Assembly: GCA_039962225.1 (NCBI GenBank) | Contig: JAMPKV010000007.1 | Span: 124,001 to 188,000, forward strand | Direction: 5' to 3' | Source of the DNA: Microcoleus sp. AS-A8 | Lineage (GTDB): Bacteria > Cyanobacteriota > Cyanobacteriia > Cyanobacteriales > Coleofasciculaceae | Length of the DNA: 64,000 nt | In this document: positions 17,107-26,001 of the stretch, piece by piece | Numbering within the stretch: the first letter of the stretch is position 1 | Layout: every line of letters begins with the position of its first letter | Notes under the pieces: generated by a model | What the model was told of the DNA's origin: nothing | Database searches by the model: none | The model's input: the letters and a program-made list of their open reading frames with translations, nothing else | Position numbers and translations under genes: made by a program

Positions 17107-17426
17107 AAGGCACCGGAGTTTTAGTGAGGAGGCAAAAGGCAGTTCGCGCAGCGTTCTCCGCAGGAGTAGGCAGAAGGCAGAAGGGAAACGATTAGCTGGT
17201 CAATGTTTGCAGATTGAAAGCTTGCACGACGATCAATCATCTTTTCATAGGCAAGGCTTCTATGCCTAGCCCACAAGCACAATCTCTCGTCCTGGGATGG
17301 GCGTCCCGCACATTCTGAAGAGAGTGCCAGAACCGAGTTAACCCAGAAAATTCGTAATTTACTCCAATTGTTCCGGATACACCCTCTCTACTTAGAAATA
17401 AAGGAATGGTAGATGCACCCTGGTTC
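17107..17426. other. gene-free stretch with degraded repeats
   Basis: No coding region is supported. ggcaaaaggcag and ggcagaaggcagaag are low-complexity repeats common between cyanobacterial genes. gatgggcgtcccgc (near 17296) resembles a palindrome also found near 34465. The right end may encode a small RNA ending at the terminator at 17427-17459. Confidence 0.45.
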
Positions 17427-17459
17427 AGCTCTAGAGTTTAACTCTAGGGCTTTTTTTTT
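17427..17459 (+). terminator. rho-independent terminator without an upstream plus-strand gene
   Basis: A stem made of gctctagagt and actctagggc (one wobble pair) is followed directly by nine T residues at 17451-17459. The T-run fixes the direction as plus. No plus-strand gene precedes it for several kilobases, so it may end a small RNA transcribed from about 17340-17400. Confidence 0.75.
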
Positions 17460-17599
17460 GGGATTTAGTGGGATGGCTGAAGGGCGATAACTCGGTATCA
17501 TTTTGTACCGACAGAGTATCGGTTAATATCTAGGACTGAAAGAATAGCTACAGCGATCGCACGTTAGCGACAGCTACTTCCTTGAGTAAAGCGTTTTAC

Positions 17600-18481
17600 C
17601 TAAACATCAGAGCGAGTATCCCACTGCCGATTGTCAACGGAGACAACATCCGGCAGGGAACGACGCCTGAGATATAACCATGCTAGACCGAGCAGACCAA
17701 GAGTGATCTCTACTAAACTAATGATTTGAGCCATGCGTAGGGGGCCAATCATCAGGCTATCCGTCCGCAGTCCCTCAATCCAGAATCGACCGAGACTATA
17801 AGCCACCATGTAAACCAGAGCTAAAGTGCCGACCTTGAGATGGGGTTTGCGTTTTAAATCCCGAAAGAACAGCGTCATGAGTATGGCAAAAACCATCAAG
17901 TTCCAAAGGGATTCGTAGAGAAAAGTAGGATGGAAATAGTCATAATTAATGAACTCTAGGGGGCGCTGTTGGGGCGGAATATACAGCTTCCAGGGTAAAT
18001 CGGTGGGACGCCCAAAGGCTTCGGAATTAAAGAAGTTACCCCAACGCCCGATCGCCTGACCCAAAATAAGAGAAGGGACGACTAGGTCGGCTAATAGCCA
18101 GACAGAGATTTTTTGGATACGGGCAAAAATAATCGCCGCTACAATACCGCCTAAAATGGCACCATGAATGGCAATTCCGCCCTTCCAAATCGCAAAAGCT
18201 TGGAGCGGGTTCTGGGCATATTGTTCCCATTCAAACAGGACGTAGTAGAGTCTGGCACAGGGAATTGCCGCAATCACCAGGCAGATTGCCAAGTCACCTA
18301 CCAAGTTTGGGTCAACGTTACGGCGCTTTGCCAAGTATTGGGACAGAGTGACTCCGATTAATACGGCTGAGGCAATTAACAAACCGTACCAGCGAATGGC
18401 GATCGGTCCTAGTTGAACCAGAATGGGGCCTGGAGAAGCAAATTGAAACGCCAGAGTCAGAGGGGACATGGCTTGTAGCAT
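17600..18481 (-). CDS. lgt: prolipoprotein diacylglyceryl transferase
   Basis: A 293-residue polytopic inner-membrane enzyme that transfers diacylglyceryl from phosphatidylglycerol to the lipobox Cys of prelipoproteins. The Lgt signature is present as [18 protein letters not shown], with the essential Arg and Asn. The flanking [12 protein letters not shown] and [16 protein letters not shown] segments are also conserved. About seven hydrophobic stretches fit the family topology. The N-terminus ([25 protein letters not shown]) is slightly extended; starting at the second Met would cost four residues. A substrate example in this window is the small lipoprotein at 23243. Confidence 0.95.
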   Translation of the reverse strand: MLQAMSPLTLAFQFASPGPILVQLGPIAIRWYGLLIASAVLIGVTLSQYLAKRRNVDPNLVGDLAICLVIAAIPCARLYYVLFEWEQYAQNPLQAFAIWKGGIAIHGAILGGIVAAIIFARIQKISVWLLADLVVPSLILGQAIGRWGNFFNSEAFGRPTDLPWKLYIPPQQRPLEFINYDYFHPTFLYESLWNLMVFAILMTLFFRDLKRKPHLKVGTLALVYMVAYSLGRFWIEGLRTDSLMIGPLRMAQIISLVEITLGLLGLAWLYLRRRSLPDVVSVDNRQWDTRSDV

Positions 18482-18584
18482 TGAGTTTTCGGTAAGGGGC
18501 GATTGAAGCTTGCGGATGGAGTCAGAGACTCTGGATGAAGCTTCTGTTCAATTTTAGGTTGCCGAGTACTGCTGTGAGGTGGGA

Positions 18585-18644
18585 TGCGATCGCGAAGCGC
18601 TGCTGCGCTAGCGAAGCGAGGCGTTAGCCTAGCGCAGATCGCGC
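18585..18644. repeat. GC-rich palindromic repeat with HIP1 site
   Basis: ctgcgctag and ctagcgcag form a 9-bp inverted repeat between gcgatcgc and gatcgcgc ends. The block is far more GC-rich than its surroundings and looks like a dispersed cyanobacterial palindrome inserted just past the 81-aa gene. Confidence 0.65.
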
Positions 18645-18645
18645 T

Positions 18646-18891
18646 CTACTGTTCATTTTCCTCCTCATCTTCTGGTTGAAACAGGTCGCTTGCCTTGCTG
18701 CCGAGTAGTCCGAAGATGGCACCAATGCCCATATTCCAGGTCGTATTGCAGGTTTCAAAGACGCGATTTTGTTGGGGAGATAGGTTGTCTTTGGCAGCAA
18801 ACCAGAAGGAGGCACCGCCAGAGAGGAGGGTGAAGCAGACGACGGTGAAGAAGATTTGTTGGAAGGCGGGAGGGAGATTCAAGTTTTTCAT
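18646..18891 (-). CDS. small membrane protein, 81 aa
   Basis: An 81-residue protein with one clear hydrophobic segment near residues 11-32 (IFFTVVCFTLLSGGASFWFAA) and a weaker one near 53-65 (MGIGAIFGLLG). It ends with an acidic tail, DLFQPEDEEENEQ. AAAGGA lies before the ATG. I do not assign a family, though small proteins of this pattern occur in other cyanobacteria. It is divergently arranged with the NACHT gene, about 150 bp apart, so the two could share a promoter region. A functional tie to the NACHT protein is speculation. Confidence 0.7.
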   Translation of the reverse strand: MKNLNLPPAFQQIFFTVVCFTLLSGGASFWFAAKDNLSPQQNRVFETCNTTWNMGIGAIFGLLGSKASDLFQPEDEEENEQ

Positions 18892-19040
18892 TGGTGTCCT
18901 TTCGATTAATCTATTACCTTGACACTTTCATGATGGAGGCAATTTCTCGAAAACCTGTCCACGTAATAGCTTTCCTATGCTTGTTCTATGACCAACGTTT
19001 GACCACGCAGCTAAGATGGATAAAAATACTTAGCCAAAGC

Positions 19041-21569
19041 ATGGCGAAGAAAAGGTTACTTGTTAAAGCAACTAATCAAGGAATTAAGAGATCTGAGAAG
19101 GCTTTAGTGCGGCTAGGTCTTGGAACAAAGACGAATTTTGCAAACGCTAAACGTCTTTCTCGAACAACAGTAACCAAGTTTTTCAAATGCCAGCCAATTC
19201 AACTTGATTCCTTCCAGAGAATATGTGAAGAGCTGGCTTTACCCTGGAGCGAGATTATCGAGCTCTCGGAAAATGCCGAACTTGTACTCAGCACAGAAGA
19301 ACAAAGCAGTAGTTCAATTCAAAGCAGCACTTCTGATATTGATGCGCTAGTGCGGGAAGTGCGGCAGAGGATACAGCCCTACATTCAGGAACGCTGCGGC
19401 ACAATGCGGGTGCTGGACATGAGTCAGCCGATTGGTTTGGGTGACATTTACACAAACGTCAACATTCTGGAGAAAATCACGGGGCGCAGAGGACTGGAAG
19501 TGGCGGAACTGATACGGAATGCTGACCCAGAGAAGTTTGAGCGCTTTTGTTTGGGGGATGTGCGAGAGCGGCGAGTACCGGGACTGAAGGCGGTTGAGCA
19601 GTTCTCGAAGTTGATGATTCTGGGCAAACCGGGTGCGGGAAAGACTACCTTCCTGAAGCATCTGGCAATTCAGTGTATCGGAGGGACGTTTCAGAGCGAT
19701 CGCGTTCCGGTGTTCATCACCCTGAAGGATTTTGCAGAAGCCGATGGTAAACCCAAGTTGTTGAAATACATCGATCAGTTTGCCATATCCCCCGTAGGGG
19801 CAGGTCTTGTGCCTGCCCGACACCAGGAAGCAGAGCACCCGCAAGAGGTACCTCTACAAAGGATTGTGGATGCAGGTAGAGCATTGATTTTGTTAGACGG
19901 ATTGGATGAGGTCAGAGATGCCGATAGCAGTCGGGTGTTGCACCAAATTCGGGAATTTTCACAGCAGTTTATCCAGAATCAATTCCTCATCACCTGTCGC
20001 ATCGCAGCACGAGAATACACCTTCGAGCAATTCACCGAGGTAGAAATTGCCGACTTTGACGACGAGCAAATTGCTGATTTTTCTGATAAATGGTTTCGCT
20101 GTAAAAACGACCCCATCAAAGCAGAACGCTTTTTGCAAAAGTTAAAGGAAGACGCACCGATCCGGGAACTGGCAACCAGTCCACTATTACTAACGCTATT
20201 GTGTTTGGTGTTTGAAGACTCCGGCAGATTTCCCACCAATCGCGCCGAACTTTATGAAAATGGCGTGAATGTGTTGCTGAAAAAATGGGACGTGAAGCGC
20301 GATATTGAGCGAGATCAGGTTTACAAGCGACTGTCGCTGAAGCGGAAGGAAGATTTACTCAGTCAGATTGCCCGCACTACGTTTGAAGCAGGAAATTACT
20401 TTTTCAAGCAACGGGAAGTAGAACGCTACATTAGCCAGTACATCCAAAATCTACCTGATGCTAGTACTGACCCAGAGGCACTGGAACTGGACAGCGTAGC
20501 AGTGTTGAAGTCGATTGAGGCGCAGCATGGATTGTTTGTGGAACGGGCACGAGGTATCTATTCCTTCTCGCACCTGACGTTTCACGAATATTTCACCGCA
20601 CGTAAGATTGTAACGAGCTGCAATCCCTATGCTGTCGATGATGCCATGCTTCAAAAATTAGTCAACCACATTACTGAAAAACGCTGGCGAGAAGTTATTT
20701 TACTAGCAACTGGAATGTTGGATAGTGCGGATGCTTTACTTCAATTAATGAAAGCAAAGATTGATAGACTGATAGTAGAAGATAAAAAATTAAAAGAGTT
20801 TTTTGTTTGGATTAACCAAAAAACTATACCATTTTATAGTACTCAATTTGGGTATAAAATAGCAGCTATTCGCACCTTCTATCTAAGTTTAGTTAATTCG
20901 TTCCTTAATTTTGGAAAACAAAGTACTTATGTAGAGCGTCGGGGAAATAACTATGATATTAGACCTTATCAAGAAGATGATACTATAGGCTTTGATATTA
21001 GAGTGGATGTAGATTTTATTTATGTACTTGACGTTAGATTATGTAATGCTATATTCGTTATTCCAAACCCATATATACGTCAACTGAGATTGGACGAATT
21101 ACTCTTTAGAGATCTTGAAGTCTTTCGAGACTATGAATTCTTTGGAGAACCTAAAATCTCAGAATATTATATCTCAACTTGTAATGAAGTTATAAAAAAT
21201 TGCGATATTTTGAATGATGGCTGGAGTTTAGCTTTAAAAAAGAACCTTAAAATCATTAGAGGAAAATTCTTTTCTGCATACACTAATAAAGAAATTGAAC
21301 AAATTCGATCAGCTAATGTTAGTCAAGAAGAATTTATTAATTGGGTTAATAAAATGAGAAAAGTGATGATTGAGTATCGCAATATTGGGCATGATTGGCA
21401 GTTCAGTGATGAACAAAAAGAACGGTTGCAGCAGTATTACGATGCTAATAAGCTGCTGGTGGATTGTTTGAATAGCGATTGTTACGTCAGTCGGGCAGTG
21501 CGGCAGGAGATTGAGGAGACATTATTGTTGCCGATCGCGGAAATTCAAAAACGGCAGCAGCGAGGATAA
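19041..21569 (+). CDS. NACHT-domain STAND NTPase with N-terminal HTH-like domain
   Basis: An 842-residue signalling NTPase from the ATG at 19041 (MAKKRLLVKATNQG). The open frame extends upstream to 18891, but the conserved N-terminus starts here. Residues about 5-75 resemble the HTH-like domain found before many cyanobacterial NACHT modules (RLSRTTVTKFFKCQPI). The NACHT domain begins near residue 180: Walker A LGKPGAGKTTFLKH, Walker B ALILLDGLDEVRD, then the SFSHLTFHEYFTARKI motif. The remaining C-terminal part has no recognised repeat and is AT-rich. The last 40 residues (NSDCYVSRAVRQEIEETLLLP) match a common end of this group. Related STAND proteins serve in defence or stress sensing; that role is inferred. 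A palindromic repeat is carried in frame between Walker A and B. Confidence 0.88.
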   Translation: MAKKRLLVKATNQGIKRSEKALVRLGLGTKTNFANAKRLSRTTVTKFFKCQPIQLDSFQRICEELALPWSEIIELSENAELVLSTEEQSSSSIQSSTSDIDALVREVRQRIQPYIQERCGTMRVLDMSQPIGLGDIYTNVNILEKITGRRGLEVAELIRNADPEKFERFCLGDVRERRVPGLKAVEQFSKLMILGKPGAGKTTFLKHLAIQCIGGTFQSDRVPVFITLKDFAEADGKPKLLKYIDQFAISPVGAGLVPARHQEAEHPQEVPLQRIVDAGRALILLDGLDEVRDADSSRVLHQIREFSQQFIQNQFLITCRIAAREYTFEQFTEVEIADFDDEQIADFSDKWFRCKNDPIKAERFLQKLKEDAPIRELATSPLLLTLLCLVFEDSGRFPTNRAELYENGVNVLLKKWDVKRDIERDQVYKRLSLKRKEDLLSQIARTTFEAGNYFFKQREVERYISQYIQNLPDASTDPEALELDSVAVLKSIEAQHGLFVERARGIYSFSHLTFHEYFTARKIVTSCNPYAVDDAMLQKLVNHITEKRWREVILLATGMLDSADALLQLMKAKIDRLIVEDKKLKEFFVWINQKTIPFYSTQFGYKIAAIRTFYLSLVNSFLNFGKQSTYVERRGNNYDIRPYQEDDTIGFDIRVDVDFIYVLDVRLCNAIFVIPNPYIRQLRLDELLFRDLEVFRDYEFFGEPKISEYYISTCNEVIKNCDILNDGWSLALKKNLKIIRGKFFSAYTNKEIEQIRSANVSQEEFINWVNKMRKVMIEYRNIGHDWQFSDEQKERLQQYYDANKLLVDCLNSDCYVSRAVRQEIEETLLLPIAEIQKRQQRG
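19788..19822. repeat. palindromic repeat inside the NACHT gene
   Basis: gggcagg (19798-19804) pairs with cctgccc (19812-19818), preceded by cccccgta. On the minus strand it reads much like the intergenic palindrome at 379-406, including the trailing ctac. It adds SPVGAGLVPAR in frame and does not break the gene. Confidence 0.7.
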
Positions 21570-21635
21570 GCCCAGAAAAATTTTCGGCGTCATCGCTCAA
21601 CTCAGAGCTTGCACCAGTTTCTATGATTACCCGCA

Positions 21636-21770
21636 ACCCCGCCCTGAAATAAATTTCGGGCTAACAGCTAAAGTCAGCTAAAGCTGACTGAATAAAAATT
21701 TTAACCCGTTTTAACAGGTTTCAGCTTTAAGCCCGAACTTTAGTTCAGGGCTTATTTCAGAGTACCCGAA
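21636..21770. repeat. REP-like palindromes, left side of the transposase
   Basis: Nested inverted repeats include cctgaaataaatttcgggct, cagctaaa/tttcagct-type pairs and gcccgaa...ttcagggc. The motif tgaaataaatttc also appears on the far side of the transposase gene at 22222. Such paired palindromes are the expected substrate of a REP-associated tyrosine transposase. Confidence 0.7.
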
Positions 21771-21778
21771 ACGTATCC

Positions 21779-22189
21779 TCATCCCTCAATCCGTTCCAAA
21801 CCAGAAATCACCGTTCCACCCAAATGATGTGCCTTCTGATTATTCACATACGCCTTAGCTTCAGCCAGTTGCTTACTCGCTAGCGTCAAAACCCCATATC
21901 CATGTTGCCAGCTAAATGCCACAGAAGAAGCCGATGGAATATGGTTCAAATGGTAAGCACTACTACCCTTAATCGTCTTGACAAAATCAGCGACAGACAT
22001 CTTGGGAGGAATCGAAGCCACTAAATGAATATGATCTTCTATACCCCCAATCGCATGAACAATACAACCAATCGCATCTGCCTTACCGATAATGGAACCA
22101 TAAAGTTCAGATGCGCGATCGCGGGTAATTAAAGGCTGACGTAATTCTGTTGCCCAAATTAAGTGATAGTCAGTGCGCCAGAAGGACAT
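21779..22189 (-). CDS. IS200-like / REP-associated tyrosine transposase
   Basis: A 136-residue transposase of the Y1-HUH (IS200/RAYT) type. It starts MSFWRTDYHLIWATELRQP. The HUH motif is EDHIHLVASIPP, and the likely nucleophile is the Tyr in AEAKAYVNNQKAHH near the C-terminus. These enzymes cut and join single-stranded DNA at hairpins. I place the start at 22189; the frame is open to 22366, but that extension encodes repeat DNA rather than the family N-terminus. REP-like palindromes flank it on both sides. No tnpB partner is present, which favours the REP-associated class or a minimal IS200. Confidence 0.88.
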   Translation of the reverse strand: MSFWRTDYHLIWATELRQPLITRDRASELYGSIIGKADAIGCIVHAIGGIEDHIHLVASIPPKMSVADFVKTIKGSSAYHLNHIPSASSVAFSWQHGYGVLTLASKQLAEAKAYVNNQKAHHLGGTVISGLERIEG

Positions 22190-22204
22190 GAATTTAATCT
22201 TCGT

Positions 22205-22275
22205 AGCCTTGAAATCGAGCCTTGAAATAAATTTCAGGCTCAAAGCTAAAACCCGTTGAAACGGGTTAATGAGAG
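22205..22275. repeat. REP-like palindromes, right side of the transposase
   Basis: ttgaaataaatttcaggct matches the left-side repeat at 21643 almost base for base, and acccgtt gaa aacgggt makes a second stem. With the left-side repeat this marks the probable extent of the mobile unit as about 21.64-22.28 kb. Confidence 0.65.
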
Positions 22276-22362
22276 CGATTTTAACAGAATGATTGAAGAA
22301 TACGCGATTACCCTTGAGAAGAAAGAATGAAAGACTCTCACATAAATAGATTATTGTAAGTT

Positions 22363-23031
22363 TCATTCAGCCCATTTCCGCAGCAAATTCGCATAGCTTT
22401 TTGAGATTAAATCAAACTCAATATTCTTACCCTCTTTAGCAAAGATTGACCGACGAACTGTATCCAAATCAAACAAAATTTCCCGTTCATTTGCATCACG
22501 AACTAAGCTTTGAACCCAGCCAACAGCCGCTAACCTCACACCTTCAGTTACAGTCTCTACCTGATGCAGCGTTGAGGAAGGGTAAACAATCATCGAACCC
22601 GCTTCCAGTTTGTAAGCGCGATCGCCATCGCTGTATTCAATAATTAACTCCCCGCCTTGATAGGTAGAGGGGGAACTGAGGAATAGAGTGAAAGACACAT
22701 CCGATCGCAAAAACTCTTGATTGCCCATCAGAGCATTATCAACGTGTCTACCATACGACATGCCCGTTTCATAGCGGCTAAACAGCACCGAGTGTATAAT
22801 TTTAGGCTGGATTGCACTTTGAAATAAGGCATTGCGCCGGAGAGCCGTCTCTACCAGTTCTCGTAGATCTTTGGCATAAGTTGCCTCACGCTGGAGCTGC
22901 ATATTGTTTTTAACAAATTTGGCGTGCCAGCCTGCTGTCGTTTTGCCATCTACAAAATCAGCTTTCTCAAGGCTGCTAACTATAAATTGCAGTTCCTCTG
23001 GGGTAAGAACATTGTCAATAGAGAAAATCAT
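22363..23031 (-). CDS. Fe(II)/2-oxoglutarate-dependent dioxygenase, PiuC/YbiX type
   Basis: A 222-residue PKHD-type hydroxylase. The iron triad is His and Asp in YGRHVDNALM and His in SSTLHQVETVTEG; the Arg of GVRLAAVGWVQS is the expected 2-oxoglutarate ligand. The family start is MIFSIDNVLTPEEL, and EREILFDLDTVRRSIF with the following helices is its usual C-terminus. In other bacteria piuC sits with TonB iron-uptake receptors; no such gene is next to this one, so its physiological substrate stays open. Transcription runs toward the transposase, which appears to have inserted downstream without damage to this gene. Confidence 0.92.
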   Translation of the reverse strand: MIFSIDNVLTPEELQFIVSSLEKADFVDGKTTAGWHAKFVKNNMQLQREATYAKDLRELVETALRRNALFQSAIQPKIIHSVLFSRYETGMSYGRHVDNALMGNQEFLRSDVSFTLFLSSPSTYQGGELIIEYSDGDRAYKLEAGSMIVYPSSTLHQVETVTEGVRLAAVGWVQSLVRDANEREILFDLDTVRRSIFAKEGKNIEFDLISKSYANLLRKWAE

Positions 23032-23242
23032 GTCAGCTAAAAACTAGGATAATAAAGTCATTAATTTTATCATTTTCCGTCTTAAAAATAGAATTTTGGC
23101 TTATAATTCGGTATTCTTTTGCTTTTTAATGATTGATGTTGAAATGATGATGATTAGTTCAAATTTGTAAGAATTATCTTATAGTTAAAAACGGTTTAGC
23201 TCAAACTTAAAGATTCCAGAGTATCTGTTGAGGAGTGTAAAT

Positions 23243-23500
23243 ATGCGTTCAAAGACCATTGAATTATTTGTGGCGCTAAGCTTAGCAGCTACCATCGGTG
23301 CATGTAACGCGGGTAACCCAGGTGGTGACGCGGAAAAAACCGCCCCACAAACGCAGCCAAATCAAGAGGTGCAAGAGCCTGAAGGGGGTGAAGGCGGTGA
23401 AGAGGGTGAAGGCGCTCAAAAGGGTAAAAGCGGTCAAGAGGGTAAAGGTGATGAAGGGGGAGAAGGTGGTGAAGGAGGTGAAGGTGGCGAAGGCAGCTAA
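23243..23500 (+). CDS. small Gly/Glu-rich lipoprotein
   Basis: An 85-residue secreted protein. MRSKTIELFVALSLAATIGAC is a lipoprotein signal peptide with lipobox ATIGAC, so the mature protein would start with a lipidated Cys. After a short linker it is almost entirely Gly, Glu and a few Lys (GEGGEEGEG repeats), with no fold expected. GAGGAG stands seven bases before the ATG, which decides against the upstream TTG. The repeated ggtgaaggcggtgaa DNA may vary in copy number. The function is unknown; an acidic surface spacer or cation binder would fit the composition. Confidence 0.75.
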   Translation: MRSKTIELFVALSLAATIGACNAGNPGGDAEKTAPQTQPNQEVQEPEGGEGGEEGEGAQKGKSGQEGKGDEGGEGGEGGEGGEGS

Positions 23501-23695
23501 CCTCCTGGTGGTATGAACAGCAGGTGGGCATTGTTACTCATTGCCCACCTATGTACATGTGTTCTCATATCAGTTCGTGGCAAATCTAGGCGCGATCGCA
23601 ATACTTTAAGGCAATCCAGAAATTCGTAACCAGCTAGTAATAAGGGTGAAGTTCTACCATAGAGATCCAAGAGCAATTCATCATCCCTTATAACC

Positions 23696-24910
23696 GTGAC
23701 GCCCCGTCTTTCTCCAATTCACTCTCAAAACAGCAGCACTACCCAAAATCCCCCAAGCGTGACTGAGGTAGATCAATCGGCTCAGTCACAGGCAACCTCA
23801 ATTCCTCCGCTTTTGGGCGCGTCGTTAGCCGAGTTAACCGAATGGGTGCAACAACAGGGACAACCCGCTTATCGAGGGCGTCAACTGCACCAGTGGATTT
23901 ATCAAAAAGGTGCGCGATCGCTCTCAGAAATTTCCGTTTTTTCTAAGCAGTGGCGGGAAGTTGTTGCTGATGTTTCCATTGGTCGTTCTACATTACACTA
24001 TCGCTCACAATCCCCCGATGGTACCGTAAAGTACCTGCTGCGACTAGCAGATGGTCACATTATCGAAACCGTCGGTATTCCCACCTTTGCCAGAGGAGGA
24101 GAGGAAGCTTGGGATGGATGGGACGATAACTTTTCCGTTAATTCAAAATCTCAAATCTCAAATCCAAAATCCAAAGAACGTCTCACTGTTTGCGTTTCCT
24201 CCCAAGTGGGTTGTCCCATGGCATGTGACTTCTGTGCCACTGGCAAAGGAGGATTTAGCCGCAATCTCAAACGCCATGAAATAGTCGATCAAGTCTTAAC
24301 CGTTCAGGAAGACTTTGGACAACGTGTCAGCAATGTGGTGTTCATGGGGATGGGAGAACCATTGCTGAATCTCGATGCGGTTTTGGGTGCGGTGAAGTCA
24401 ATTAATCAAGATGTGGGAATTGGAATGCGATCGCTAACCATTTCCACCGTCGGCGTTCCCGGACGAATTCGCCAACTCGCCGAACATCACCTACAAATCA
24501 CCTTAGCCATCAGCCTCCATGCCTCAAACCAGGCATTGCGAGAGCAACTCATCCCCACAGCGAAGCGCTATCCCTTAGAGGCTCTGTTAGAAGAGTGCCG
24601 GGAATACGTACAATTAACAGGTCGTCGGGTAACGTTTGAATATATCCTCCTCTCTGAACTGAATGACCTCCCCGAACACGCCATTGAGTTGGCAGGACAT
24701 CTGCGAGGGTTCCAGAGTCACGTTAATCTGATTCCCTACAATCCTATCAGTGAAGTCGATTACCAGCGTCCGACACCTCGAAGAATTCAAGCCTTTGTCG
24801 AGGCACTAGAAAAGCATCACATTGCGGTTAGTGTGCGCCGTTCTCGCGGACTGGAAAAAGATGCCGCCTGCGGACAATTACGCGCTTCAAAAATTCCTCA
24901 ACCTCTGTAA
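23696..24910 (+). CDS. rlmN: 23S rRNA (adenine-C2)-methyltransferase
   Basis: A 404-residue radical-SAM methylase acting on A2503 of 23S rRNA and on some tRNAs. The radical-SAM cluster is [39 protein letters not shown] and [11 protein letters not shown] are RlmN motifs. The resolving Cys is in the C-terminal DAACGQL. The N-terminal 40 residues are Ser/Gln-rich and extra to the family; GTG at 23696 or the GTG at 23759 are both possible starts. Residues about 148-160 ([12 protein letters not shown]) are a low-complexity insert encoded by an intergenic-type repeat. The gene ends with a strong terminator. Confidence 0.95.
   Translation: MTPRLSPIHSQNSSTTQNPPSVTEVDQSAQSQATSIPPLLGASLAELTEWVQQQGQPAYRGRQLHQWIYQKGARSLSEISVFSKQWREVVADVSIGRSTLHYRSQSPDGTVKYLLRLADGHIIETVGIPTFARGGEEAWDGWDDNFSVNSKSQISNPKSKERLTVCVSSQVGCPMACDFCATGKGGFSRNLKRHEIVDQVLTVQEDFGQRVSNVVFMGMGEPLLNLDAVLGAVKSINQDVGIGMRSLTISTVGVPGRIRQLAEHHLQITLAISLHASNQALREQLIPTAKRYPLEALLEECREYVQLTGRRVTFEYILLSELNDLPEHAIELAGHLRGFQSHVNLIPYNPISEVDYQRPTPRRIQAFVEALEKHHIAVSVRRSRGLEKDAACGQLRASKIPQPL
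24139..24175. repeat. low-complexity repeat inside rlmN
   Basis: The run of caaaatc, caaatct and ccaaaat heptamers is of a kind usually seen between cyanobacterial genes. Here it is translated in frame just ahead of the radical-SAM core. Confidence 0.65.
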
Positions 24911-24963
24911 TTTCCCCAAGTGGAAAGAGGGCTAAAGGACTAACAGAAAATCTGTTTTTTTGA

Positions 24964-24993
24964 GGGGAAATCGACTGTTCCCCCTTTTTTTTT
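24964..24993 (+). terminator. rho-independent terminator of rlmN
   Basis: ggggaa (24964-24969) pairs with ttcccc (24978-24983), followed by nine T residues. It lies 50 bases past the rlmN stop and points the same way. Confidence 0.85.
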
Positions 24994-25040
24994 CTAATTT
25001 GTTGATATTGCCGACTCAAGATGCAACGGCTTATTAGCCC

Positions 25041-25220
25041 CTAGCGATGAGCATAAATTCCAGGAGCGTAAGCCTCAACGACTCGGCCCGTGCGAGTGCA
25101 GTTAATCATCAAGTAGTCACAGGCAGGGCATTGAGTCTGGGTAATGTGAGTTATTTGGAAAAAATGCCTTTCTGCATGACTGCCACAATTAGGGCAACGA
25201 ACTTTTTGTGTTATCTTCAT
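25041..25220 (-). CDS. small zinc-ribbon protein, 59 aa
   Basis: A short minus-strand gene that is easily overlooked. It begins MKITQKVRCPNCGSHAERHF, has a second Cys pair in TQCPACDYLM, and ends RTGRVVEAYAPGIYAHR. The two CxxC pairs would bind one zinc. AAGG lies about seven bases before the ATG. I recall very similar 55-60-residue cyanobacterial proteins, some labelled as PriA-like in annotations, though it is far too short to be a helicase. Its job is unknown; the zinc ribbon suggests nucleic-acid or protein binding. It converges on rlmN. Confidence 0.75.
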   Translation of the reverse strand: MKITQKVRCPNCGSHAERHFFQITHITQTQCPACDYLMINCTRTGRVVEAYAPGIYAHR

Positions 25221-26001
25221 TTTGCAACCTTGGTTTTTCAGAGAGTTATAAAAAAAGTCGAAAAAATTTTACAGTTTACAGATTCATTTCCTAGAAAAAC
25301 TGTAATTAAATTTAACTGCTTAATCCAGGGATAAAATCAAAAATCGTAGCTTCCTGGTTCTTTTAATTATTATGTCAGTATTTATATCTCTTGACAAGAA
25401 AATGACAAGTAATTTTCAGCGATAGGCGTTGTTCTTCCCATTAACTCAATATCTAAAGTTCCGCGATCCCCAAGGTGAATTTGTGGGTTCGGCACTGATC
25501 CACTGGGATATTGCTGGAAAAGTGACGGCTGGAGACAGACCTGTTCACCTTTCTTAAAAAAATGCTTTTGCAGGCAAAAACAAGCATAAATTATTAAATT
25601 GTTTATCTCATATTCCTATTCTTAAGGTTTAATTAAGATTTGGGTTCTGTCGATAGTTAGATTGACGAATGGGTTTAGCAAGAAATAAACCTTTATGTTG
25701 TAATTTTCACTACATTGAAACGAGCGAAGTTTCTCCTACCGTTTTGTTAGCAATGCCTCTTCCGGGGCGAGTATCCGGAGATGACCGTAGCCGCAGGTGA
25801 GGATGAGGAGGCACCGCCCCTACGTCCCCACTTCTCCTGAGGTTTATTGAAAGTCTTACAGCTTTTTTCTATTAAACTGGATGATGCTCCCATTCCATGC
25901 TTTTGGGATCATCCTCGACCAAACCTATTGGAAAAGCGATTGCCCAAGGGGCAACAGCAAAGCTGATCACACGATGTCACTAGTTGTCTGCTACAACACA
26001 A
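25221..26001. other. long gene-free stretch
   Basis: About 780 bp with no supportable gene. The left half is AT-rich. A minus-strand frame at about 25390-25640 stays open but lacks a usable start codon. 25740-25840 contains GC-rich debris (ccggggcgagtatccgg, caccgcccctac) like dispersed repeats. The right end should hold the promoter of the Hsp70-like gene; I cannot point to a clear -35/-10 pair. Confidence 0.5.

Noticed and set aside
25047-25334. Plus-strand 95-codon frame
   Set aside because: It lies over the minus-strand zinc-ribbon gene, which has conserved CxxC pairs and a better start.
25390-25640. Open minus-strand frame containing GEQVCLQPSLFQQYPSG
   Set aside because: It looks protein-like over about 70 codons, but it has no ATG, GTG or TTG at a sensible place and no ribosome site; possibly a decayed gene, not enough for a feature.
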